From positions 1-46,499 of the forward strand of contig CALMJT010000229.1 in assembly GCA_937864365.1 (NCBI GenBank): DNA of 46,499 bases, in the 5' to 3' direction. Positions 35,376 to 42,255 of this stretch are shown here, piece after piece. The position numbers and the translations under genes were made by a program. The notes beneath the pieces are model-generated. The model did no database searches. It saw only the letters and a list, made by a program, of their open reading frames with translations, and had not been told where the DNA came from. How positions within the stretch are numbered: position 1 is the first letter of the stretch; each line of letters opens with the position of its first letter. Source of the DNA: an uncultured Alteromonadales bacterium (GTDB lineage: Bacteria; Pseudomonadota; Gammaproteobacteria; Pseudomonadales; Cellvibrionaceae).

Positions 35376-36052
35376 ATAAACGTTATTTGAAAGCTTTGAC
35401 AACTCGTCAAATGTACTCAGTTGAGAATTAGAAATTAAATTAATAATTTGGCGCAATTTTCATTTTCCAGATATAACTTCATAAATAAATATAGAAGCAG
35501 TAGAAAATGAATTTAGATTAAATAAATTTCTATTGACCAGAAATCAGACACCAACTTACTTCTAATCGAAAAATCTATGGGTTGGCATAACCAGCATAGT
35601 ATATTACCAATTAGATATAAGCACGGCATTTTTGAATCTTCTTATTCGCACAACACATAAAAATTACCAGAATAAAAACTACGCTTAATTCAAAAATGCG
35701 TTAAACAGGAGAAGGCAGGCATACCTAAACAGTCAGTAGAAAATAATAAAAAGTGACGAAAATAAAAATTTAATTATTTTATTTATAGAGACCTCTATCA
35801 ATCTACAATATTTACTCAACACAATCACAAGAGTGCAGCAGTAGGTCATGAATAAAATTAATAACCTTTTTTGAAAGGATGTGCCTTTTGATTTAACGGG
35901 TTAAACCTTTAAAAGCACACCTTAATCAGAAAAACTGTTTGGCTTAGGTGATCTTGAGTTTAATCAGAGTCTTTTTAATATTGTTATTCTTTAAATAATG
36001 AATAATCACTCAATAATTTTGGTAAAAAATACCGTCAATATATAAGTGATTA
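35376..36052. other. AT-rich gap between the RT-TIR and EamA genes
   Basis: About 680 bases without a convincing gene. It includes the possible retron promoter (TTGACG-17-AATAAC near 35405-35382) and, at 35875-35973, an imperfect hairpin followed by a decayed repeat copy (listed separately). A 61-codon plus-strand frame at 35246-35431 lacks any support. Confidence 0.5.
35875..35973. repeat. Imperfect hairpin plus decayed interspersed element, copy 10
   Basis: 35875-35923 can fold as a long hairpin (AAGG, TGTGC, TTTT, TTTAAC pairing with GTTAAA, AAAA, GCACA, CCTT with small bulges). Directly after it come TTAATCAGA and TTTAATCAGAGTCTTTTTA, remnants of the interspersed element's ends. It lies upstream of the EamA gene end. 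Confidence 0.5.
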
Positions 36053-36946
36053 TTAACTGGTTTTTGTTGCCAAAGCTGCGGTTTGCTTTGCAGCACTCGC
36101 AGGTTTAATAATTAAACCAATACCAATTAAAAACAACATACACGCCAGTGCTTGGGCAATAGTTAGTTTCTCGCCGTACATGAAATACCCTGAGATTAGT
36201 GCGAAGATTGGCACCAATAAAGTTAGCGGCGCGGTTGTACTTAATGGATAACGAATTAATAAACGGTTCCAAACCCAATAGCCAAATAGTGTGGTTGGAT
36301 ACGCCTGAAAAATAACGGCGATGCTTGTATTTAAATCCCAAACACTAATGGCTTCAGAGAGAATATTTGGGCCGTAAATACTCACGGCGAAAGCAACCAG
36401 CGGTATTGGCGCAAAGAGCATGCCCCAAACATTAAACGCAAAAGCCTGCGTGGTACCAGAGGCTTTAACAATCATACCCATCACTGTCCAGCAAATTGCG
36501 GCAATCATAATAAGCATTAAACCGAGCAACGTAATATTGCCATTGGTTGCTGACACCATCACCAACAGTGCCACAAGTGCTGTTAAGGCTCCTAGGATTT
36601 TTCGGTGTGATATCAGTTCTTTATGAATAAACACTCCCACAACCATGCCGATCAAGGCATTTGAAGAAAGCAGCACAGACGACATTCCAGATGAAAGGCC
36701 CGCAGTAATCGACCAAGATGCCATTCCCCAAATACCAACACCAAATACCAAGCCGTAAGCCAATAGATAACGCCAAGCTACGTTTGGTCTTTTAATAAAG
36801 AATATGGCGGGTAGAACGGCCAAGGTAAACCGAGCGGCGGTCATTAGTAATGGATGCACATCGGTAATGCCCAGCTTAATCATGGAGAAATTAAATCCCC
36901 AAATGGCCATCACCAATACTGCTAGGAAAAAATCATTTCGTATCAT
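36053..36946 (-). CDS. EamA/DMT-family transporter
   Basis: 297 aa from the ATG at 36944-36946 with AAGGG upstream; the frame extends to 37009 but the added 21 residues are charged and lack a ribosome site. Ten membrane segments in two EamA repeats, with MAIWGFNFSMIKLGI....HPLLMTAARF near the start, the hallmark of RhtA/YdcZ-like exporters. It probably exports amino acids or related metabolites. It is divergent from a MocR regulator with shared GTACAG repeats in the gap, so it is the likely target of that regulator. Confidence 0.92.
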   Translation of the reverse strand: MIRNDFFLAVLVMAIWGFNFSMIKLGITDVHPLLMTAARFTLAVLPAIFFIKRPNVAWRYLLAYGLVFGVGIWGMASWSITAGLSSGMSSVLLSSNALIGMVVGVFIHKELISHRKILGALTALVALLVMVSATNGNITLLGLMLIMIAAICWTVMGMIVKASGTTQAFAFNVWGMLFAPIPLVAFAVSIYGPNILSEAISVWDLNTSIAVIFQAYPTTLFGYWVWNRLLIRYPLSTTAPLTLLVPIFALISGYFMYGEKLTIAQALACMLFLIGIGLIIKPASAAKQTAALATKTS

Positions 36947-36985
36947 AACTGTTACCCTTTTAGTTTTAAAATCAATATAAATCGG

Positions 36986-37035
36986 GTACAGTTTTAGGTA
37001 CAGATACAATATTCAATAAAAAAACCAGTACAGTT
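36986..37035. promoter_or_regulatory. GTACAG direct repeats, candidate MocR operator
   Basis: Three copies in one orientation: GTACAGTT (36986-36993), GTACAGAT (36998-37005) and GTACAGTT (37028-37035). The first two are 12 bases apart. A -10-like TACAAT lies at 37005-37010. MocR-type regulators (PdxR, GabR, TauR) bind direct repeats in such divergent gaps. Confidence 0.65.
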
Positions 37036-37042
37036 ATCGCTG

Positions 37043-38425
37043 ATGAATAAATACAAAATATTGGCCGATCAATTTAAGCGCGAAATTGAAACCGGCAAGC
37101 TCAATGAAGGCAGTCGAATGCCGTCACTGAGACAAGTTTCTAGACAACAAGATGTGAGCATGTCAACCGCGGTTAGCTGTTATCAAGAGCTTGAGTCTCA
37201 AGGCTGGATCTATGCTCGCCCCCAAGCGGGTTATTTTGTTTCAACACGAAAAAGCAAACACAACACGCCCAAATGGGCGCAGTTTGTCAGCAAGATATCA
37301 CCTGTAAACCAGACATTTTCTCACCACTCGGCTCGTAATGGCCCACTTGGCGTTTCGAGTACCACTATTGACGAAACCGCGCTTACCGAGCTTGATCGTA
37401 GTTTTCGCAGAGCTAATAAGCGCCTCGGTAACAGACTCAATCAATATCCGGCCTATCAAGGCGAAGCATCGCTGCGAAATGCGCTTAGCACCCATTTTAC
37501 GAAACTTGGTTTACCAATTGACCCGGAAGAAATGGTCATCACATCGGGATGTATGCCAGCAATTAAAACGGCTCTTGAATCTTGTACTCAGGTAGGCGAT
37601 GCGGTGGCGATTAGCTCACCGTGCTTTAACGGCATTTTAGATTTGCTGGGCAAAATGGGGCGTAAAATCGTTGAAATACCTTCAATTGACGATGGGATAG
37701 ATTTAATACAATTAGAATTACACTTTCAACAAGGCAGCGTTAAAGCGGGAATATTCTGCACAACACACATGAATCCCCAGGGAATTACCATGTCTGCCGA
37801 GCAAAAGCAGACGTTGGCAACGCTCGCGAATCGCTATCAAATTCCAGTTATTGAAGACGATGTTTATTTTGAGCTTTCCTACTCTGAACACTCTCCGCTT
37901 CCTGCAAAATATTACGACCAAGAAGGCTACGTTCTTTGGTGTGGATCGGTTTCTAAAAGTTTATCGCCCAGTTATCGCTTAGGCTGGTGCTTACCCGGCC
38001 GCTATACAGAACGCTATTATCAACAACATAACGCGGGTAGCTTTGGTATCTCGCTACCCATTCAATTGGCTATGGCTGATTTTATCGAAACCGGCCACTA
38101 CACCAAACAACTTAAATATCGCCGCTCTAAACTGCTTAACTTAAAATCCGCGTATTTAAAATTTCTGTCTGAACGCCTCCCTGAACAGGTTAAAATAAGC
38201 GACCCACAAGGAGGAATGGTGCTTTGGTTACAAATACCGGACCTTAAAATAGACCTATTTAATTCACTAATTAAACAGCACAATATTGATATTCGTTTAG
38301 GGCAATTATTCAGTGGCTTGCCACTTTACAATGATTGCATAAGAATAAACTTTGGTTTTGAGCTAACGGATGAAATAAAAAAAGAACTTCATTTATTAAC
38401 AGATATGATAAAACAATCCTGTTAA
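37043..38425 (+). CDS. MocR-family regulator (GntR HTH + aminotransferase-like domain)
   Basis: 460 aa. Residues about 1-70 are a GntR winged helix (KLNEGSRMPSLRQVSRQQDVSMSTAVSCYQELESQGWIYARPQAGYFV). Residues about 110-455 are a class-I aminotransferase fold with the PLP lysine Lys305 (GSVSKSLSPSYRLGW), Asn244 and Asp272/Tyr275. MocR proteins sense PLP-bound amines or amino acids. It is divergent from an EamA exporter and probably controls it through the GTACAG repeats; a small membrane protein follows. Confidence 0.95.
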   Translation: MNKYKILADQFKREIETGKLNEGSRMPSLRQVSRQQDVSMSTAVSCYQELESQGWIYARPQAGYFVSTRKSKHNTPKWAQFVSKISPVNQTFSHHSARNGPLGVSSTTIDETALTELDRSFRRANKRLGNRLNQYPAYQGEASLRNALSTHFTKLGLPIDPEEMVITSGCMPAIKTALESCTQVGDAVAISSPCFNGILDLLGKMGRKIVEIPSIDDGIDLIQLELHFQQGSVKAGIFCTTHMNPQGITMSAEQKQTLATLANRYQIPVIEDDVYFELSYSEHSPLPAKYYDQEGYVLWCGSVSKSLSPSYRLGWCLPGRYTERYYQQHNAGSFGISLPIQLAMADFIETGHYTKQLKYRRSKLLNLKSAYLKFLSERLPEQVKISDPQGGMVLWLQIPDLKIDLFNSLIKQHNIDIRLGQLFSGLPLYNDCIRINFGFELTDEIKKELHLLTDMIKQSC

Positions 38426-38513
38426 ATAATATCAATTTAATGACAGCAGAAAAAACAACAATGTTGCGAATTTTTATCAAAGATTCAAAAGGCTTAAATT
38501 GTAGGAATATAAA

Positions 38514-38708
38514 ATGACTTGGGGTGCAGGTTACGCGTTAGGGATTGGTATGGCATTCATTTTTTGGTTTTTTCTGATTCGGCCAATGGAGAAAAAATAC
38601 CACAACAAAAAGCTACGGTTAATTCAAAAACGGATTAAAGAAAAAGAAATGGCTCAGGCTAAACAGTCACCAGAAACCAATAACGATGATGAAAAATCTG
38701 ACTCATAA
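38514..38708 (+). CDS. Small single-helix membrane protein, 64 aa
   Basis: 64 aa with one membrane segment (residues about 5-23, TWGAGYALGIGMAFIFWFFLI) and a highly charged cytoplasmic tail (KKYHNKKLRLIQKRIKEKEM...NNDDEKSDS), a helix-forming profile. AGGAAT lies 8 bases before the ATG. I do not recognise the family. It sits between the MocR gene and the start of the cassette region. Confidence 0.6.
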   Translation: MTWGAGYALGIGMAFIFWFFLIRPMEKKYHNKKLRLIQKRIKEKEMAQAKQSPETNNDDEKSDS

Positions 38709-38966
38709 GCATTGCGCAATTTTTATTTTAACGCCTAGACATCATCAGAGATTAGCTTAGTAATTTTAGATTTAAAAACTGTAAAAAACCTGAAAAAACA
38801 CTCTAAAATATAGCAACCTCGATCATAAAAAATGAATTTGACGCCAAACAAACTGAAACATTGACGCAACAAAGGTTTCAAGATAGCGTTGAAAAAATTC
38901 TCCTAATATAAAAGTCATTATGACTGTGAAATTGGGAAAAGCGTCATTAGTACATCTATTAAACTG

Positions 38967-39332
38967 TTATGTGTAAAAGGAATACCATGAAAGACATTGA
39001 CGATTACATCTACGAACTAGCAGTCATCATTGATGAAAACTCAGAATGTACAGGTTCCTCTTGTACGTTCAAGGTTGATGTAGTCGAAGAAGAATGGAAT
39101 AAGTTGGACAATGGCGTAGAGTTCAAAAAAGTATTAACCAAGCTCATGTCTCGCAATCAGATAGCTATAGTAGCCAAAAATACTGGCGAGGTTCGGGATT
39201 TGGAAAGAACAGATTGATGATGGCTGGTGAGTTCACACATAACAAGCAGCAGCACGATTGCCCGGCAAAAGACGCCGGGCAGGACGGCCTACACGCCGCT
39301 TCGCTCTGTTTCGGCCGCCCGTGTGCTGGGCG
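38967..39332 (+). mobile_element. Integron gene cassette 1
   Basis: 366-bp cassette bounded by G/TT junctions (38966/38967 and 39332/39333). The first bases, TTATGTG, are complementary to the start of its own attC site (CACATAAC, 39236-39243), as required of an integron cassette that was once a circle. It carries one 76-aa ORF and attC1. The left flank does not look like an attI or attC. Confidence 0.82.
38987..39217 (+). CDS. Cassette-encoded small acidic protein, 76 aa
   Basis: 76 aa from the ATG at 38987 with AAGGAA five bases upstream; a longer frame from 38969 is less likely. It is acidic and has no signal peptide (DDYIYELAVIIDENSE, CTGSSCTFKVDVVEEEWNKL). Two Cys flank SS (CTGSSC). I do not recognise it. 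It ends 18 bases before attC1, the standard cassette layout. Confidence 0.72.
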   Translation: MKDIDDYIYELAVIIDENSECTGSSCTFKVDVVEEEWNKLDNGVEFKKVLTKLMSRNQIAIVAKNTGEVRDLERTD

Positions 39333-39339
39333 TTAACTG
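39236..39339 (+). other. attC1 recombination site
   Basis: About 104 bases: R'' CACATAAC at the left, then AGCAGCAGCACG, a CCCGGC...GCCGGG hairpin, the mirrored CGTGTGCTGGGCG and R' GTTAACT with the G/TT cut at 39332/39333. Folds as an imperfect attC-like hairpin. Confidence 0.85.
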
Positions 39340-40757
39340 TATTTTCAACGTGCGGAGGAGCATAAATGCACGAGTATTCTCTAGAAAAAATGGCTGAAAA
39401 AATACACTACGGGAAGACCAAGGAATACTTTGGTGAGGTATTGTCTTCTTATCACAATGAGAATTACAGATCAGCCGTTGTCATGCTCTGGTCTGTCGCC
39501 GTCTGTGACATTGTATATAAATTACAGAGCTTGATAGATTTGTATGGTGATGCGTCAGCAAAACAACTTTTGGATGACGTTGGTGAGATTCAGAAAAATG
39601 ACCCTAAATCGTCCTCGTGGGAACTCAAACTTGTAGAAGATGTTTGTGAGAAAACCAATCTTTTAGATACTTCTGAATACGAAAATCTGCGCTACCTACA
39701 AAAACAGAGGCATTTGTCTGCGCACCCGGTATTGAACAAGGAGCGTGAGCTGCATTCACCAAATAAAGAGACGGTCAGATCTCTGCTGCGAAATACATTG
39801 GAGGATCTACTTACAAAGCCGCCTTTCTATACCCAACATATACTCAATGAACTTCTCAACGACATCTCTGAATCAAAAGAAATTTTAAATACCAGAGAGA
39901 AAGTCCGGAAATATATAGAAAATCGTTATCTTAGCCGGACAACCCAACAAGTAGAGGTAAATATTTTTCGTTCTCTATGGAAAATAGTTTTCAAACTTGA
40001 AAATGAACAATGCAATCAGAATAGGCTTATTAATCTTCATGTTCTCGAAGTAATAGCCCAAAAAAATAAAGCTGTGCTCCAAGAAGCTATTCAAGGCGAT
40101 ATGGATTTCTATAGCAATATCGCAAATTCGGGTGATCCGTTAAGCTACTTAGTTTTTTTCCTATCTCAGAACAGTGAGCTTTACCCCCTCCTAAACGATG
40201 CAGCCAGGCTAAAGGTAGAGCATTGTATTGCCGAAGATGATGTTGGAAAGACCGTAGGTTGGTTTGTAAAAGAAAGTCTTGAAAAGCATGCTGATGATAT
40301 TGAGGAATGGATTAAAGGAGAAGGTCGCCCCGTCTTTACACCAGAGCAATTTGAGACAATATTAGAGATGTCCGACTCTGATGAGTGGCAGGAAAGGTTT
40401 TGTCGGATTGTTTCCACATACTACGGTTCCAGCATGAACTACGATCAGGCAGACTCCCGTTTTCAAATAGCTATACCAAAGTTCATTCGATTGTTTAGTA
40501 AAGATGCTATCCGCGACCTCGCGCAAAAGATTGAAGGTAATAGTCAGTGCCATGATAGAAGGCAAGCAAGGCATGACTACACAATTATTAAAGAAAGAAT
40601 AGATGAAATATTTGAAGATGGTGAATTCGATTACGAAGATTACTATTGGTTTAGCAGAAAGCTTGGTCTCGCTGACTAGCGATACAGTTAACAAGGCCAG
40701 GCAGCGCGACGCAAAAATCATCGCTTCGCTTTGGTATTTTCGCGCCTGCTGGCGGCG
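39333..40757 (+). mobile_element. Integron gene cassette 2
   Basis: 1425-bp cassette between the G/TT cuts at 39332/39333 and 40757/40758. Its first bases TTAACTG are exactly complementary to the beginning of attC2 (CAGTTAAC). It carries one 437-aa ORF preceded by GGAGGAG. Confidence 0.87.
39366..40679 (+). CDS. Cassette-encoded protein, HEPN-like N-terminus, 437 aa
   Basis: 437 aa with a strong GGAGGAG ribosome site. It is highly helical and charged. Residues about 20-130 resemble a HEPN/DUF4145-type domain: YRSAVVMLWSVAVCDIVYKLQSL, then LRYLQKQRHLSAHPVL, where Arg115-x4-His120 matches the R-x4-6-H motif of HEPN ribonucleases. The rest (to 437) is unrecognised and includes EYENLRYLQ, a likely all-alpha repeat region and DYEDYYWFSRKLG at the end. 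HEPN proteins are common in phage defence and toxin systems, so a defence role is plausible but not shown. It is the largest cassette cargo here. Confidence 0.75.
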   Translation: MHEYSLEKMAEKIHYGKTKEYFGEVLSSYHNENYRSAVVMLWSVAVCDIVYKLQSLIDLYGDASAKQLLDDVGEIQKNDPKSSSWELKLVEDVCEKTNLLDTSEYENLRYLQKQRHLSAHPVLNKERELHSPNKETVRSLLRNTLEDLLTKPPFYTQHILNELLNDISESKEILNTREKVRKYIENRYLSRTTQQVEVNIFRSLWKIVFKLENEQCNQNRLINLHVLEVIAQKNKAVLQEAIQGDMDFYSNIANSGDPLSYLVFFLSQNSELYPLLNDAARLKVEHCIAEDDVGKTVGWFVKESLEKHADDIEEWIKGEGRPVFTPEQFETILEMSDSDEWQERFCRIVSTYYGSSMNYDQADSRFQIAIPKFIRLFSKDAIRDLAQKIEGNSQCHDRRQARHDYTIIKERIDEIFEDGEFDYEDYYWFSRKLGLAD

Positions 40758-40765
40758 TTAGGCTT
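40685..40765 (+). other. attC2 recombination site
   Basis: 81 bases: R'' CAGTTAAC (40685-40692), AAGGCCAGGCAGCG and the mirrored CGCGCCTGCTGGCGGC with terminal GTTAGGC, cut at 40757/40758. A central ATCATCGCTTCGC...loop fits an attC stem. Confidence 0.88.
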
Positions 40766-41561
40766 ACAACTACTTAAGGGATAATGTATGAGTAATAGTT
40801 CTGAAATCCGTAAATACATTATAAGGAGAATGTTAAGGGATGTGCTACCGATCGCGTTTTTATTTCCACTCTTGATGTTTTTTACCTTTGCGCTTTCGCT
40901 TATTACTGAGAAAACATTTGTAGATCGGAAAAATCTACATATGAATGTAACAACAGCGATAAAAAATGGCGCGCAATTAAGTGATGTAAAACAGATATTT
41001 GAGAATAGAAAACACGCTAAAGGAGTATCTCAACTTTTTGACTTATTGTTATATGTTAAAAACTCAAGAAATTCAGATGAGTTTTATAGAGAACCAGTGA
41101 ATTTAACGACTATCTTAAAAGATATAAAATCTGAATTATACCTAACAAATACAGTAGATTTAGAATTGGTTGCTTCAATTTCTAAGACCATTGCTGAACA
41201 TGAAAAAACCAACCCATTTGATAAGCTTGAGCCAAGCCAGCGAATACACTTCGAGCTAATTCAGACGAAACTAGGTGACAAATACGCGCCTATTCAAGAA
41301 AACGTAGTTAGAATCGTCGACGAAATAGACAATAAGAATATGCTTGTTAGTAAGTACTTTAGTGACGCAACAATGAGCTTTAGAATATCAATTATTGCAT
41401 TGGTAATCGGCATATTAGCACTGATTCCTCAGCTAAAAAATCTATGGAGCTGGTGGAGGGATAAATTTATAGTAAAGCCTAACAAGGCCAATTAACACGG
41501 ACAGTCCTCCGCGATGTTCGTTTGTGGAAAGCACAATCCTCTCATCGCTCCGTCCTTCCGG
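40758..41561 (+). mobile_element. Integron gene cassette 3
   Basis: 804-bp cassette between 40757/40758 and 41561/41562. Its first bases TTAGGCTT are exactly complementary to the beginning of attC3 (AAGCCTAAC). It carries one 235-aa membrane protein gene whose stop codon lies inside attC3. Confidence 0.87.
40788..41495 (+). CDS. Cassette-encoded two-pass membrane protein, 235 aa
   Basis: 235 aa with AAGGGA six bases before the ATG. Two membrane helices: residues about 19-39 (VLPIAFLFPLLMFFTFALSLI) and about 199-216 (ISIIALVIGILALIPQL). The 160-residue stretch between (KTFVDRKNLHMNVTT.....NNKNMLVSKYFSD) is helical, with acidic and basic residues, probably periplasmic or cytoplasmic. The C-terminal end is basic (LWSWWRDKFIVKPNKAN). 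Not recognised. Confidence 0.75.
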   Translation: MSNSSEIRKYIIRRMLRDVLPIAFLFPLLMFFTFALSLITEKTFVDRKNLHMNVTTAIKNGAQLSDVKQIFENRKHAKGVSQLFDLLLYVKNSRNSDEFYREPVNLTTILKDIKSELYLTNTVDLELVASISKTIAEHEKTNPFDKLEPSQRIHFELIQTKLGDKYAPIQENVVRIVDEIDNKNMLVSKYFSDATMSFRISIIALVIGILALIPQLKNLWSWWRDKFIVKPNKAN

Positions 41562-41568
41562 TTATTGT
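41475..41568 (+). other. attC3 recombination site
   Basis: About 94 bases: R'' AAGCCTAAC (41475-41483), then ACGGACAGTCCTCC and GCGATG paired with CATCGC and TCCGTCCTTCCG, ending GTTATTG with the cut at 41561/41562. The next sequence shows no further attC, so cassette 3 is the last of the array. Confidence 0.78.
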
Positions 41569-41842
41569 CAACAATCAAGCTGTGGGATAATTAAAAAACA
41601 AACAACAATCTGAAAACACTGGAGCAGATTAAAAAAGAAAAAGGTGTAACTTTCTAGACAAAGTTAATTACAGAAAAATTCTAACAAAAACCTGACGAAG
41701 CAAAAAAAAGCAACTAATTTCTGGCATTAAAACAAAAGCAACCAAATAACCTTATTCGACTCATAAGTGCACGGAAAGCTAACAAAAGTGAGCGAAGATC
41801 CTATGATCTAGGTATTTTCAAACCTTATAAGGAGTCTTGGTA

Positions 41843-42184
41843 ATGGCAATTAAGCGAATTAAATTTGAAGATATAGAAAAATCACAAGGGTCAACAGATA
41901 AAAATGTCATTGATAAAATGACTGAAGCAGATATAAAGCGTGGAATTCTTTCGGATATTGATTCACCAAATCTAACAGACAAAGAACTAGATGAATTTAA
42001 ATCCATTTCTGAAAGTGTCGAGAAAGAAAAAATTAAGCTTCAGGATGTAAAAAATAGTCGTGGATCTACAAACTGGAATGAACTCAAAAAGCAGACAGAT
42101 ACCGATATTGAAAAAGTCGCGAAATCCAGTGAAGCGAAGCTTTTAACCAATATTGAATTATCGCAGTTTAGAAGAAGTAAGTGA
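41843..42184 (+). CDS. Small protein with two BrnA-like repeats, 113 aa
   Basis: 113 aa from the ATG at 41843, eight bases after AAGGAG. Its two halves are repeats of about 50 residues: IKFEDIEKSQGSTDKNVIDKMTEADIKRGILSD and IKLQDVKNSRGSTNWNELKKQTDTDIEKVAKSS, each followed by LTxxEL..F. The GSTDW...M(T)DEDI pattern is reminiscent of BrnA-type antitoxins and short N-terminal regions of toxin-antitoxin proteins, but there is no toxin gene beside it. A strong terminator follows. Function unknown. Confidence 0.7.
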   Translation: MAIKRIKFEDIEKSQGSTDKNVIDKMTEADIKRGILSDIDSPNLTDKELDEFKSISESVEKEKIKLQDVKNSRGSTNWNELKKQTDTDIEKVAKSSEAKLLTNIELSQFRRSK

Positions 42185-42212
42185 AAAAGTTTTCCTTTAA
42201 GATACTTCTGCT

Positions 42213-42247
42213 AACCCAATTAATTCTCCCATAAATTAATTGGGTTT
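42213..42247 (+). terminator. Rho-independent terminator
   Basis: 12-base perfect stem AACCCAATTAAT (42213-42224) / ATTAATTGGGTT (42235-42246) with ten-base loop, followed by TTTTT. It ends the 113-aa gene and sits before the convergent adhesin gene end. Confidence 0.85.
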
Positions 42248-42255
42248 TTGCAAGA

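Noticed and set aside
35246-35431. 61-codon ORF on the plus strand upstream of the RT-TIR gene
   Set aside because: No ribosome site or family signature, overlaps the candidate retron RNA on the other strand.
2678-35973. Reading the interspersed elements as simple rho-independent terminators
   Set aside because: Some lie inside an operon, they have long conserved interiors, flanking TTTA direct repeats and deletion forms in both orientations, all better explained as a mobile element family; terminator activity may be secondary.
41562-41842. A fourth integron cassette
   Set aside because: The sequence after the attC3 cut (TTATTGTC) has no matching R'' GACAATAA further right and no attC hairpin before the terminator at 42213, so the 113-aa gene does not qualify as a cassette.
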